34,809 nt of DNA. Origin: Fulvimarina endophytica. Its GTDB lineage: Bacteria; Pseudomonadota; Alphaproteobacteria; Rhizobiales; Rhizobiaceae. The translations under genes were made by a program, and so were the position numbers. Shown one piece after another: positions 24,404 through 31,546 of the stretch. The stretch covers positions 1 through 34,809 of the forward strand of contig NZ_QURL01000013.1 in the NCBI RefSeq assembly GCF_003403015.1, given 5' to 3'. Under the pieces are notes generated by a model, which saw only the letters and a list, made by a program, of their open reading frames with translations, did no database searches and was not told where the DNA came from. The number at the start of each line of letters is the position of its first letter. The first letter of the stretch is position 1.

Positions 24404-24449
24404 CATATTACGCCAATCCTCTACTGTGGTAGGGGATTGGCGTAATATG
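24404..24449. repeat. 46-bp near-perfect palindrome
   Basis: Two 21-base arms (24404-24424 and 24429-24449) flank a TGTG centre and match at 20 of 21 positions. The outer 16 bases, CATATTACGCCAATCC and GGATTGGCGTAATATG, pair perfectly. A small ATGGCG-TT-CGCCAT hairpin overlaps the left edge. It has no T-run and lies apart from the FAS1 terminator, so it looks more like a protein-binding or replication structure, or a fold-back end of a lost element, than a terminator. Confidence 0.85.
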
Positions 24450-24498
24450 ATTTCTACGTCCGGACAGGCTAACGAACTCGAACGGCGATGATTGTGGA

Positions 24499-24672
24499 AT
24501 GAGCGAATTTGCAAAAGTCTTCGCCGACGCGGCAGTGCGGAACCGGGTTCGCGAGATTATGGATGACCGCCCGTGCTTCAGGATTGAAAACGGCGTTCCA
24601 GAGTCGTTTCAGTCGAAACTCGACGAACTGGATCGCGTAGTCGCCGAAAAGGCGATCAGGAAGCAGCCCTAG
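24499..24672 (+). CDS. Possible small protein, 57 aa
   Basis: An ATG frame beginning MSEFAKVFADAAVRNRVREI and ending in VVAEKAIRKQP has plausible helical, charged coding composition. It has no clear ribosome-binding site and no family that I recognise. Its last 17 bases overlap the convergent minus-strand frame ending at 24656. It could be real or chance. Confidence 0.3.
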   Translation: MSEFAKVFADAAVRNRVREIMDDRPCFRIENGVPESFQSKLDELDRVVAEKAIRKQP

Positions 24673-24985
24673 GCGTTGCACCGAGTAAGATCGGGATGTT
24701 TCGCCTGGAAGCTTCTCGAATGAGTCTGCGCTCGATGAGCGCGCGTGCAGCTTCGCCAAGCTCTTTATGGCGGTCGACGATCCGGTCTGTCGCATCTTTG
24801 AGGGGAAGAGCCATTCCGCCTTCGCCGATCTGATCGATCTCGCTCCGGATATCGTCCTCCAGAAAATCTCGCATCCTTGCCTCCCTTCGCCTCTCAAAGC
24901 CGAATGAGCCATAGATATAATCATCAAGAGCTTTTGCAGATACGTCGCACATACAGCATAAGCGAATGATTTCAGCTGCCTTCAC
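24656..24985 (-). CDS. Hypothetical protein, 109 aa
   Basis: The frame opens with GTG at 24985, or ATG at 24952 (MCDVSAKALDDYIYGSFGF), which makes a 98-aa version. The sequence is charged and helical (RREARMRDFLEDDIRSEIDQ, then LKDATDRIVDRHKELGEAA), with the composition of a real protein. No domain is recognised. It is divergent from the broken frame beginning at 24966 and lies near the rep region, so a plasmid-maintenance role is possible but unsupported. Confidence 0.45.
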   Translation of the reverse strand: MKAAEIIRLCCMCDVSAKALDDYIYGSFGFERRREARMRDFLEDDIRSEIDQIGEGGMALPLKDATDRIVDRHKELGEAARALIERRLIREASRRNIPILLGATPRAAS

Positions 24986-25570
24986 TATCGAAACTCGAAA
25001 GAGCCATCGATCGGGACCGTCTGACGATAAGCGATTGGCGCTCGAGCCAGAGCCAGTCCGGACATCGAAGCCACGCGCGGCTCAGAAGCGGCGTCAGGCA
25101 GTCGAACAGGCCGAAGAGACGACCGAACAGAGAGAGCTGAAGGAGAAGGTGGATGCAGCGGCGCGATCCGGCCGGATCCTCGCCGAGCGCTCGACCCCTG
25201 ACGAGACCACGCGTGAGCAGGACGTGTCCAGTCGGGCCCCGTCGAGCCTAATGACAAGCCGGTGCGCCAGCCGTCACGTCGGTATCGCAAGAAGCAACCG
25301 GTTCGTTTCATTGATCCAGCTGAATATGAAGATCGAACGGAAGCACCGACATCGGTCCGGACGCCACGAATGTCCGAGCCGGTGGCCGAGAAGGAAAAGC
25401 CTTTCCGCACACAGCCGACGACAGTGGACCGGTCGGACACCAATGCTAGTCCAATCAATTACCGGACCCGGCGGGCCTGGCGAACGGGCGGGGTTGCTCT
25501 GGGCGATCGTTGGAAGGTCCGATCCGGCGTGTTGCGGCTTACAAACAGGCGTCGAGAGGCGGGCGACTGA
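24966..25570 (+). pseudogene. Hypothetical gene split between two frames
   Basis: One frame from ATG 24966 reads as charged, Ala-, Arg- and Glu-rich sequence to about TREQ near 25225. The neighbouring frame is open only after a TGA near 25210 and then gives coherent sequence (PVEPNDKPVRQPSRRYRKK, VRFIDPAEYEDRT, NYRTRRAWRTGG) to a stop at 25570. Together they look like one basic, disordered protein of about 200 aa disrupted by an indel near 25215-25250. I do not recognise the family. Part or all of either half could be noncoding. Confidence 0.35.
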
Positions 25571-25665
25571 GCGCCATCCCGGATATCGACATTGAAACCC
25601 CAGCGGCATCGTCGAAATGCCTGCTGACAGCCTTCTTTATGATCTGACGGAGCCGCGATCGGCCG

Positions 25666-26436
25666 TCAGTCGGGCGGTCTGAACCCCGCCTCTCTTACAT
25701 CTCCTCGGCCATTTAAAACCGAAAGAGAATGATTTTTTGAGGTTTGGTTTCTGGATGACAGAAGTGTCACCCCTTGTTTCCCGGAGGTCAGGACGCCCTT
25801 GAACGGCTCGAACACCGCAGCCGGCGTTTCGGCGAGCCACCGGGCAAGCCCCCTCGCCTCCTCGAAGAACGGCATGACCTTCTCGGTGAGCGTCACCTGG
25901 AGGCCGAGATGAAGACCGCGGTGGTTACGTTGGATCGAGAGTTCGATGTAGCCGAAACGAACGAGATCGATCAGGTAGCGGCGGATCGTGCGCGTCGAGC
26001 GGGCCATGATGTTCCCGGCCGTGCCCTTGGTGATTGTCGTTTCGCGGCCCTTGCCGCAGCGCGCGCGTAAAACCTGGAGGAATGCCTTGGCGTTCGGCGT
26101 CAGGCGATCGTCGCGGGCAGCCGTCGTTGCCATCGGCTGGGCATACTGACGGCTGTCGTTCGGGACCGGTCGTTGATGGCGCGGCCGTGCGACAGGCGGG
26201 CGCGCAACGCCCTTCCCGCTCTTGCCATCATCCGCTGACCGCGTCGCAACGGCGCCGACGGCGGCGGATCGGCGCTGTGCCTCGGCAAACGAGATCAGTC
26301 CGGCCTGCTGGTCGCGCCAGATCGCCGCTCTTGCTTCGAAAGAGGGAGCGGGCACAGATTCGCCCTCGCCCGATCCGAACAGATCAAGCGCTCCCGTTCG
26401 CGCAGCCATAGGCGCGCGCCATTGTTTGTCCGTCAT
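25666..26436 (-). CDS. Winged-helix protein, probable plasmid replication initiator
   Basis: This 256-aa protein has a disordered, charged N-terminal third. A winged-helix region follows (about 108-190: LTPNAKAFLQVLRARCGKGR, then the recognition-helix area STRTIRRYLIDLVRFGYIEL and a wing GLHLGLQVTLTE), and then a helical C-terminus (FFEEARGLARWLAETP). Similar HTH proteins are carried by alphaproteobacterial plasmids; a replication role is inferred from the domain and from location. It lies downstream of a small CopG-like gene, with a probable countertranscribed RNA in the leader between them. AAGGAAG sits four bases before the ATG at 26436. No other replication initiator is found on the circle, which strengthens the case. 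It could instead be a transcriptional regulator. Confidence 0.6.
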   Translation of the reverse strand: MTDKQWRAPMAARTGALDLFGSGEGESVPAPSFEARAAIWRDQQAGLISFAEAQRRSAAVGAVATRSADDGKSGKGVARPPVARPRHQRPVPNDSRQYAQPMATTAARDDRLTPNAKAFLQVLRARCGKGRETTITKGTAGNIMARSTRTIRRYLIDLVRFGYIELSIQRNHRGLHLGLQVTLTEKVMPFFEEARGLARWLAETPAAVFEPFKGVLTSGKQGVTLLSSRNQTSKNHSLSVLNGRGDVREAGFRPPD

Positions 26437-26491
26437 CGGGTCTTCCTTGCGCGAGGCAAAGCAGGTCCGTGGCGGGAAACCGCGTTTTCAG

Positions 26492-26520
26492 TTGACGATG
26501 TCAGCGGAGGAGGCTAAGTC
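26492..26520 (+). promoter_or_regulatory. Promoter for the countertranscribed RNA
   Basis: TTGACG (26492-26497), a 17-base spacer and TAAGTC (26515-26520) form a -35/-10-like pair on the plus strand, opposite to rep. The -35 is good and the -10 weak. It gives a start near 26527, about 58 bases before the T-run of a clear terminator. Confidence 0.5.
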
Positions 26521-26526
26521 TGAGGG

Positions 26527-26584
26527 TAACCACACCTTTTCAGACGAAGGCTCCGGCGGCTCCCGCTTCGGGGCCTTTTTCTTT
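26527..26584 (+). ncRNA. Probable countertranscribed RNA controlling rep
   Basis: A short transcript of about 58 nt is predicted between the promoter at 26492-26520 and an intrinsic terminator at 26547-26584. It is antisense to the leader between the CopG-like gene and rep. This size, position and orientation match copy-control RNAs of repABC plasmids and the RNA II of pMV158-type plasmids. It would bind the rep leader and reduce Rep synthesis. The 5' end is inferred. Confidence 0.5.
26547..26584 (+). terminator. Intrinsic terminator (plus strand) in the rep leader
   Basis: AAGGCTCCG (26547-26555) pairs with CGGGGCCTT (26569-26577) with one G-U pair, and TTTTTCTTT follows. This is a standard rho-independent terminator on the strand opposite rep, with no protein gene ending at it, which points to a small RNA. 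Confidence 0.75.
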
Positions 26585-26621
26585 GCCTATGGCTTCTCCG
26601 TATTCTTGAAAATCATCGGCG

Positions 26622-26846
26622 TTAGCGAGCACCTTCTTTCAGGACTTCAGCGTCAGCTGGAGTGAAGCTATCGAGATCTGCCTTAGCGAGGACGAGGCGT
26701 ACCGCATCCGATCTTGAAGACAGACCAAGTCGTATCTTCAGTCTGTCTAGGAGTTCAATCTCTGTTTTATGGAGCATGGTCTCCGTTGTCCGCATACCGA
26801 GGGCACGCCGACGAACGCGATGCTGTGTCGAAGAGACCTGAGACAT
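26622..26846 (-). CDS. Small CopG/RHH-like protein, possible copy-number repressor
   Basis: This 74-aa protein has a C-terminal 57 residues beginning MRTTETMLHKTEIELLDRLKIRLGLSSRSDAVRLVLAKADL. This reads as a ribbon-helix-helix fold: a short basic strand, then two helices with the SRSDAVR turn. It lies just upstream of rep on the same strand, with an antisense RNA in between, the layout of copG-rep in pMV158-like replicons. The start may be ATG 26846 or the internal ATG at about 26795. Two TCCTAGGA palindromes lie 24-57 bases upstream of the start and may be its operator. Confidence 0.55.
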   Translation of the reverse strand: MSQVSSTQHRVRRRALGMRTTETMLHKTEIELLDRLKIRLGLSSRSDAVRLVLAKADLDSFTPADAEVLKEGAR

Positions 26847-26869
26847 TCAATTACCCGATTCTGCGATAC

Positions 26870-26903
26870 TCCTAGGAAGAGAGTACGCGAGTCTTTCCTA
26901 GGA
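26870..26903. repeat. Two copies of palindrome TCCTAGGA, 26 bases apart
   Basis: The 8-bp self-complementary sequence TCCTAGGA occurs at 26870-26877 and 26896-26903. The start-to-start distance of 26 bases is about 2.5 helical turns. It lies immediately upstream of the CopG-like gene, so an operator for that protein is the likely role. Confidence 0.6.
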
Positions 26904-27096
26904 AGCCATGCCTGGCAACGGATACAGTGGTCAGGTTGACGCAAGGATTTCAGGTCGGCGTCATCAGCTACGCTGGGATACTCCGACGGATCGCCCCAAC
27001 CGATCGATACCTTGATCCCTTTTGTAAGAACGCCTGATCACGGCTCATCAACCCGAGGTTCGAGGATAGAATGCAACGATATTTCTGATCGCTATG

Positions 27097-27140
27097 TGCA
27101 ATCAATCTGATTGCATGATATATGATTGCTATCAGATTGC
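27097..27140. repeat. Four GATTGC motifs upstream of parA (possible parS/operator)
   Basis: GCAATCA (27098-27104, inverted), TGATTGC (27108-27114), TGATTGC (27123-27129) and AGATTGC (27134-27140) lie within 44 AT-rich bases, about 100 bases before parA. Short repeated sites upstream of a parA-RHH operon are the usual centromere and operator of such partition systems. Confidence 0.6.
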
Positions 27141-27238
27141 TTTCTAAATGATCTATGAGAGCATGCTATCTGAACGCTCTCATCAAGCCTTCCTCAAGCT
27201 TTCGAGTTTATCGATGAGACGAACACGAGGAGATTGAG

Positions 27239-27919
27239 ATGCCGATCGTATGCGCTGCAAACCCGAAAGGTGGGGCAGGGAAGTCCACGACAATCCTTAC
27301 GTTGGCTTCAACCATCGCTGACCAGGGCGGAGACGTTACGATCATCGATGCAGATCCCAACAAGCCAATAACCGATTGGCGAACCGGCACTTCAAAGGCC
27401 TCGATCAGCGTCTATGCAGACGTCAGCGAGAGCAATATTGGAACCTTAATAAAGAGAGCCTCCAACGAGTCCCAGTTCGTATTTATCGATCTCGAAGGGA
27501 CCGCCAGCCGCATGACGTCACGCGCCATCATGCGAGCTGATCTCACGATAATACCTCTTGGAGGCAGTGCACTCGAGGCAAAGCAGGCTGCTAGAGCAGT
27601 CGCCCTCGTTCACGAAAGTGGAGAAGATGCTGGCAGGGACTTGCCATTCGTCCTCAGCTTCAATCGGACAAGCCCACCGCCTTTCACCACGAAAATCGAG
27701 AGGGAGATTGCTCACCAAATGCGGGCAAATGGGATGCCTCTGCTTTCAAGTCATCTTCACCAGCGTCAGGCATTTAATGCCATGTTCATGGAGAAACTGA
27801 GCCTCTTCGAGCTCGATGCTGCCAAGATCAGCAATCTGCAAGGAGCGATAGACAACGCCGTCGCCTACACTGAAGAGGTTCTCGCGGCACTTCGAAAGAT
27901 CACGCGGGAGGCTGCATAA
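27239..27919 (+). CDS. parA: ParA-family partition ATPase
   Basis: This 226-aa protein has the deviant Walker A KGGAGKST (10-17), a Walker A' block DADPNKP (37-43) and the VFIDLEGTASRMTSRAI Walker B region. It lacks the N-terminal HTH of large type Ia ParA, so it is a type Ib/VirC1-like small ParA. AGGAG lies eight bases before the ATG. It would position plasmid copies by ATP-dependent binding to the nucleoid. Its stop overlaps the start of the next gene (TAATG), which encodes the likely centromere-binding partner. Confidence 0.93.
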   Translation: MPIVCAANPKGGAGKSTTILTLASTIADQGGDVTIIDADPNKPITDWRTGTSKASISVYADVSESNIGTLIKRASNESQFVFIDLEGTASRMTSRAIMRADLTIIPLGGSALEAKQAARAVALVHESGEDAGRDLPFVLSFNRTSPPPFTTKIEREIAHQMRANGMPLLSSHLHQRQAFNAMFMEKLSLFELDAAKISNLQGAIDNAVAYTEEVLAALRKITREAA

Positions 27920-28236
27920 TGGCAAACGATCTTGGGTTTGGGCAAAAGACGCGATCGAAGCTCGATATCACGACCGGCTTCGAGAAGTCGCGGAAGGTTG
28001 TCACCGACGATCAGGATCTCGACGAAGCTGCTGACCGAGCATCTCAAAAAAGTGGGTTTGAAAGTCGCGAACCGACAGAACGTGTAAAGCGCATCCGGAA
28101 ATCAAAAGAACCGAGTGATCACGTGTATGTCCGCGCGCCGATCAGCGCCATAAATCGCTTTAAAGCTATGTGTAATGATACTGGCGAATCTTATGGCGAA
28201 GCCCTAACCCGTCTCATGAAGTCTTCCGGATATTGA
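27919..28236 (+). CDS. RHH centromere-binding partner of ParA
   Basis: This 105-aa protein has a charged, flexible N-terminus (1-65) and a C-terminal ribbon-helix-helix-like segment (HVYVRAPISAINRFKAMCN, then DTGESYGEALTRLM). This is the architecture of ParG/VirC2-type partners, in which the tail stimulates ParA and the RHH binds DNA. It starts within the parA stop (TAATG), so the two are translationally coupled. It probably binds the repeats upstream of parA and also represses the operon. Confidence 0.8.
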   Translation: MANDLGFGQKTRSKLDITTGFEKSRKVVTDDQDLDEAADRASQKSGFESREPTERVKRIRKSKEPSDHVYVRAPISAINRFKAMCNDTGESYGEALTRLMKSSGY

Positions 28237-28320
28237 GGCGGCATAAAAGCCATTATAGAACGGCCAAAATAGGTGTTCTCTACTTTCCTAACGCAAGTAC
28301 AATGCCAGCCGAGTTCGTTT

Positions 28321-30090
28321 TCACGACAGAGGCCAAACGACACTGATTAGCGGAACGCCGACGACGACGACGATGATAGAGAGAGGCAAGCCCAGACGCC
28401 AGTAATCGCCGAACCGGTAGCCTCCCGGGCCCATGACGATCGTGTTGCACTGGTGTCCGATCGGGGTGAGGAAGTCGCAGGCCGCGCCGAGGGCGACACC
28501 CATCAGGAACGGGTCGGGATTGAGGCCGAGATCGATCGCGATCCGCCCTGCGATCGGCGCGAGCATCAGAACGGTCGCGGCATTGTTGAGGAATGGCGTC
28601 ACCGCCATGCCGACGATCACGACGACCGCGAGGGCGGCGATGGGCGGAACGGTGGCGAGGAACGGCGAGAGCGCATCGGCGATGAGGGTGGTTCCTCCCG
28701 TCGTTTCGATCGCCTCGGAAAGGGGGATCAGAGCCGCGAGGAGAACGATCACCGATGCCTCGACGGAGTGATAGGCCTCGTTCATCGACATGACCCGAAG
28801 AAGGAGGAGAACGACGGCCGCCCCGAAGAAGGCTCCGGCAGCGTTGACGACGCCGAAGGCGGTCAAGAGCATAGCGAGGGCGAGCACCGCGATCGGCACG
28901 ACGCCGCGCCGGTTGCGGCCGAGCACGATCTGCCGTTCGGCGAGCGGAAGGATCTTCAGGTTGGCGAGCGTTTCTGGAACGCTCTCGGCGGTGCCCTTCA
29001 GGACGAGGACGTCGCCCGACTTGACCCTGACGCGCGCGAAGCGTCGGCCGATCGTCTCGCCGTTCCGGCTAACGGCGAGGACAGAGGTCTGCGTGTCGGA
29101 CGCCCCGAGGCAATCCGCGACCGTTCGCCCGATAGCCGGCGAATGGGCTGTGACGACGGCCTCGACGATGCTTTCGGTCTCCACATTAGCGGCGGGCGAT
29201 GCCTCTTCACCGAAGAGGTCGAGCCCCGCGCGCGCAACGATCCGCGCGAGAGCCTCGGGATCGCCCTGGATGATCAGGATGTCGCCGTCGGCGAGGCGGA
29301 AGACGGGCGCTGGGTGATAGCGCCGAAACCGCTCGCGGATGACGATCTGGATCTTCGCTTCGTCGTCGGCGAGCGCTTCGATCTCGCTTACGGTCTTGCC
29401 CGCCGCGGCCGAGCCCTCGCCGATGCGGGCTTCTGCGGTGTAATCGCTCATCGAGAAAGCGTCGCCGAGCGAGCCGCCGGGCTTTCGCTGCGGCAGGAGG
29501 CGCGATCCGAGCGACAGAAAGACGAAGCCCGCAGCGGCGATGCCGAGGCCGACTGGCGCGTAGTCGAACATGCGGAACGGCTCGCCGACGATGTCGTCGC
29601 GGATCTTCGAGACGATGATGTTGGGCGACGTGCCAACGAGCGTCACCAGTCCCCCGATCAGGGATGCGAAGGACATCGGCATCAGGAGCCGGGACACGGA
29701 CGTGCCGGTACGACGCGCCGTCTGCGCCACGATCGGCATGAAGATCGCCAGCGCACCGATGTTCTTCGTGACCATGGACATCAGAAGGACGGCGCCGACG
29801 AAGATCGGAACCTGGGATCGTTCGCTCTTCATCGCGGGCACGAGAGGCCGCATCAGATCCTCCACGAAACCCGACTGGGCGATCGCCTTGGAGATGATCA
29901 GCGCGGCGGCGACGATGACGACGACGTCGTCGGCAAAGCCCGAGAAAGCCTGGTTCAGCGGGACGATACCCGCGACGACGCCGGTGAAGAGCGCCCCGAG
30001 CGCCACGAGATCGTAGGGCAAGCGCCCCCAGACAAAGGCGGCCACGGTGAAGAAGAGGATGGAGAACGCGAGGGCCTGATCGAGAGTCAT
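28321..30090 (-). CDS. SLC13/DASS-like permease with two RCK_C domains
   Basis: This 589-aa membrane protein has about 11-12 hydrophobic segments split by a soluble middle part (about 205-385) with two TrkA-C/RCK_C-like repeats (IQIVIRERFRRYHPAP, LADGDILIIQGD; then TSVLAVSRNGETIG, VKSGDVLVLKG). The two transport motifs are GTSPNIIVS in the first half and GHQCNTIVMGPGGY near the C-terminus, as in SLC13-type anion transporters. Bacterial members of this RCK-containing group are often annotated for sulfate, dicarboxylate or unknown anions; the substrate is not evident here. It is divergent from the 211-aa gene and lies just past the partition operon. The sequence looks intact. Confidence 0.9.
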   Translation of the reverse strand: MTLDQALAFSILFFTVAAFVWGRLPYDLVALGALFTGVVAGIVPLNQAFSGFADDVVVIVAAALIISKAIAQSGFVEDLMRPLVPAMKSERSQVPIFVGAVLLMSMVTKNIGALAIFMPIVAQTARRTGTSVSRLLMPMSFASLIGGLVTLVGTSPNIIVSKIRDDIVGEPFRMFDYAPVGLGIAAAGFVFLSLGSRLLPQRKPGGSLGDAFSMSDYTAEARIGEGSAAAGKTVSEIEALADDEAKIQIVIRERFRRYHPAPVFRLADGDILIIQGDPEALARIVARAGLDLFGEEASPAANVETESIVEAVVTAHSPAIGRTVADCLGASDTQTSVLAVSRNGETIGRRFARVRVKSGDVLVLKGTAESVPETLANLKILPLAERQIVLGRNRRGVVPIAVLALAMLLTAFGVVNAAGAFFGAAVVLLLLRVMSMNEAYHSVEASVIVLLAALIPLSEAIETTGGTTLIADALSPFLATVPPIAALAVVVIVGMAVTPFLNNAATVLMLAPIAGRIAIDLGLNPDPFLMGVALGAACDFLTPIGHQCNTIVMGPGGYRFGDYWRLGLPLSIIVVVVGVPLISVVWPLS

Positions 30091-30371
30091 GGGCGGAGCG
30101 ATATCCTGAAAGGCCGTGCTTCAGACGTTGAATAGCGCCCTTCGGTCGATCGTCCATCGCGCTCGCCATTTGCCGCGCCGCCGTGGCCGAAATGCCGTGT
30201 CCTGCCGGGAGCGAACCCTTTCGCGCCGCCGCCCGCATGGTCGGATCGTCCCCTGGGCAGGGAGTGGGACAGCGTCATCTTCTGCGCCCTTGACGGCAGC
30301 GGACACCGAACGACTTCTCAGTCCCGAAGCGAGCGCTCTGTCGCGCATGCGGGACATCGAGGAACGCGCCG

Positions 30372-31007
30372 GTGAAGGTGGTCGAATGGTTGCTGAACTA
30401 CGGTGCGCGCCAGCGCGGACCGCGCGACGGAACGGCGCCCGCACTGGAGATGCAATCGCAGGGTCTTCCGCCAGTTTCCGGGCCCGTCGAGGCGAATGCC
30501 ACGCTCCGTGAGCGGTTACGCTTCGAAAGCCTCGATTTGCCGATGGCGCGGGTGAGGCGTGAGCAGCTGGATCGCAAGCTCGCCGAGAAGGTGCTCGGAG
30601 CCTACCTCTCCAACCGTGTTCAGACGGCAAGCCCCCTGACCGTCAATTTCAGCGTGCTGGACGATGCGCAGGCCTCGCTGCTTCTCGAGACGGCGGTCCA
30701 TGCCGTTCAGGCGGCGGGCCGGACCAACGCGCTCGACGACGCCGCGATTCTCGAGCGTCTCTACCGCTTCAAGACCGGCGCGCGCGAAGTCGCTCTTCTT
30801 TCCGATGCCGAGCGCTCGCTGCGCCCGTTGGCGCAACTCGCCCCCGATCTCCTTTCCGCTAACCTTGCCGGGCGGGCCTATGCGATCGCGGCCTCGCTCC
30901 TGTTTCGGCGCGACGACGTGTCGTCGCTCTTCCTCGCCTATCTCGGCGCACGGCTGGGGCTCGGCGACGACGAGGCCCGGCTGATCAGGCGGCGCTATCG
31001 GAACTGA
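30372..31007 (+). CDS. Conserved-looking protein of unknown function, 211 aa
   Basis: Starting at GTG 30372, the protein has a Pro- and Gly-rich first 50 residues and a helical remainder (LLETAVHAVQAAGRTNALDD, SDAERSLRPLAQLAP, FLAYLGARLGLGDDEARLI). The alternating helices and the closing LGARLGLGDDEARL segment recall TerB/DUF533-like proteins, but this is a weak resemblance. No signal peptide or catalytic motif is seen. Its 3' end overlaps the convergent CBS gene by 23 bases. It lies in the chromosomal-type block with glgX and the SLC13-like permease. Confidence 0.75.
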   Translation: MKVVEWLLNYGARQRGPRDGTAPALEMQSQGLPPVSGPVEANATLRERLRFESLDLPMARVRREQLDRKLAEKVLGAYLSNRVQTASPLTVNFSVLDDAQASLLLETAVHAVQAAGRTNALDDAAILERLYRFKTGAREVALLSDAERSLRPLAQLAPDLLSANLAGRAYAIAASLLFRRDDVSSLFLAYLGARLGLGDDEARLIRRRYRN

Positions 31008-31413
31008 TTTCGGTGAGGGCGTTCTGAAGGCTGCCGCTGCCGAGAAGAAGCCGGCGTGACAGGTCGGCGAGCGTGATCCAACCGACGATGGGGCCATCCG
31101 GCGAACGCACGGCAAGGCGCCGCACATGCTGCGCCGCCATAATGGCGAGAGCCGTGTCGAGATTGTCGTCCGGGTCGCATTCGAGCAACGGCGCGGACAT
31201 GATGTCGCGGGCGAGAACGCTTGAAGGCTCGAGCCCCCGCGCCACGACCCGAAACAGAATGTCGCGGTCGGTGACGATGCCGAGCGGGTTCTCGGCCGTG
31301 CCGATCGGTACGGAGCCGACGTCGAGTTCGCCCATCATCTCAGCGAGCGCACGCGCATCGTCTGCGGGATCCGCGAACTCCAAATCGCGGCTCATCACTT
31401 GCGAAACCTGCAT
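30985..31413 (-). CDS. CBS-pair domain protein
   Basis: This 142-aa protein consists of two CBS motifs. The first is VSQVMSRDLEFADPADDARA to VGSVPIGTAENPLGIVTDRDI, and the second is ARDIMSAPLLECDPDDNLDT to GWITLADLSRRL. The GIVTDRDI and GWITLADL strands carry the adenosine-binding pattern. Stand-alone CBS pairs bind AMP, ATP, SAM or NADH and regulate partner proteins. The ATG at 31413 is chosen because MQVSQVM begins the first motif; the frame could open at 31443. It is divergent from glgX, which it might regulate, though nothing in the sequence shows this. Confidence 0.9.
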   Translation of the reverse strand: MQVSQVMSRDLEFADPADDARALAEMMGELDVGSVPIGTAENPLGIVTDRDILFRVVARGLEPSSVLARDIMSAPLLECDPDDNLDTALAIMAAQHVRRLAVRSPDGPIVGWITLADLSRRLLLGSGSLQNALTEISSDSAA

Positions 31414-31471
31414 GGCTGAAAAGCCCGTCCCCTCGCTTCGCATCCGCTCGTTCGTGCAGTGCGAAATGTTT

Positions 31472-31488
31472 GTTCCGGCGTTCGGAAC
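31472..31488. promoter_or_regulatory. Inverted repeat GTTCCG-GCGTT-CGGAAC between the CBS and glgX genes
   Basis: A perfect 6-bp inverted repeat with a 5-base centre lies in the 133-base divergent region between the CBS gene and glgX. It may be an operator acting on both. It contains GGAAC on both strands, but no matching CGTT -10 at the spacing expected for EcfG promoters was found. Confidence 0.35.
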
Positions 31489-31546
31489 GTCCGCGCCTGG
31501 GCTTAATTATAGGTGATCATCCTCGTCTCTGAAGGGCCTCTCGTCC

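Larger units (their letters stand above)
26847..27238. other. Repeat-rich noncoding region between the CopG-like gene and parA (candidate oriV/centromere)
   Basis: This 392-base stretch has no supported gene. It holds two copies of the palindrome TCCTAGGA (26870-26877, 26896-26903). A perfect inverted repeat TGCAATCA-ATC-TGATTGCA lies at 27097-27115, and further GATTGC motifs lie at 27123-27129 and 27134-27140. Another inverted repeat, ATGAGAGC/GCTCTCAT, lies at 27155-27162 and 27176-27183. The 27070-27160 part is markedly AT-rich. It is the best candidate for the replication origin and the ParA-system centromere. Confidence 0.55.

Noticed and set aside
28453..30135. Plus-strand open frame of 560 codons across the SLC13-like gene
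   Set aside because: Its Arg-, Asp- and Glu-rich composition mirrors the membrane protein on the other strand; it is a shadow frame.
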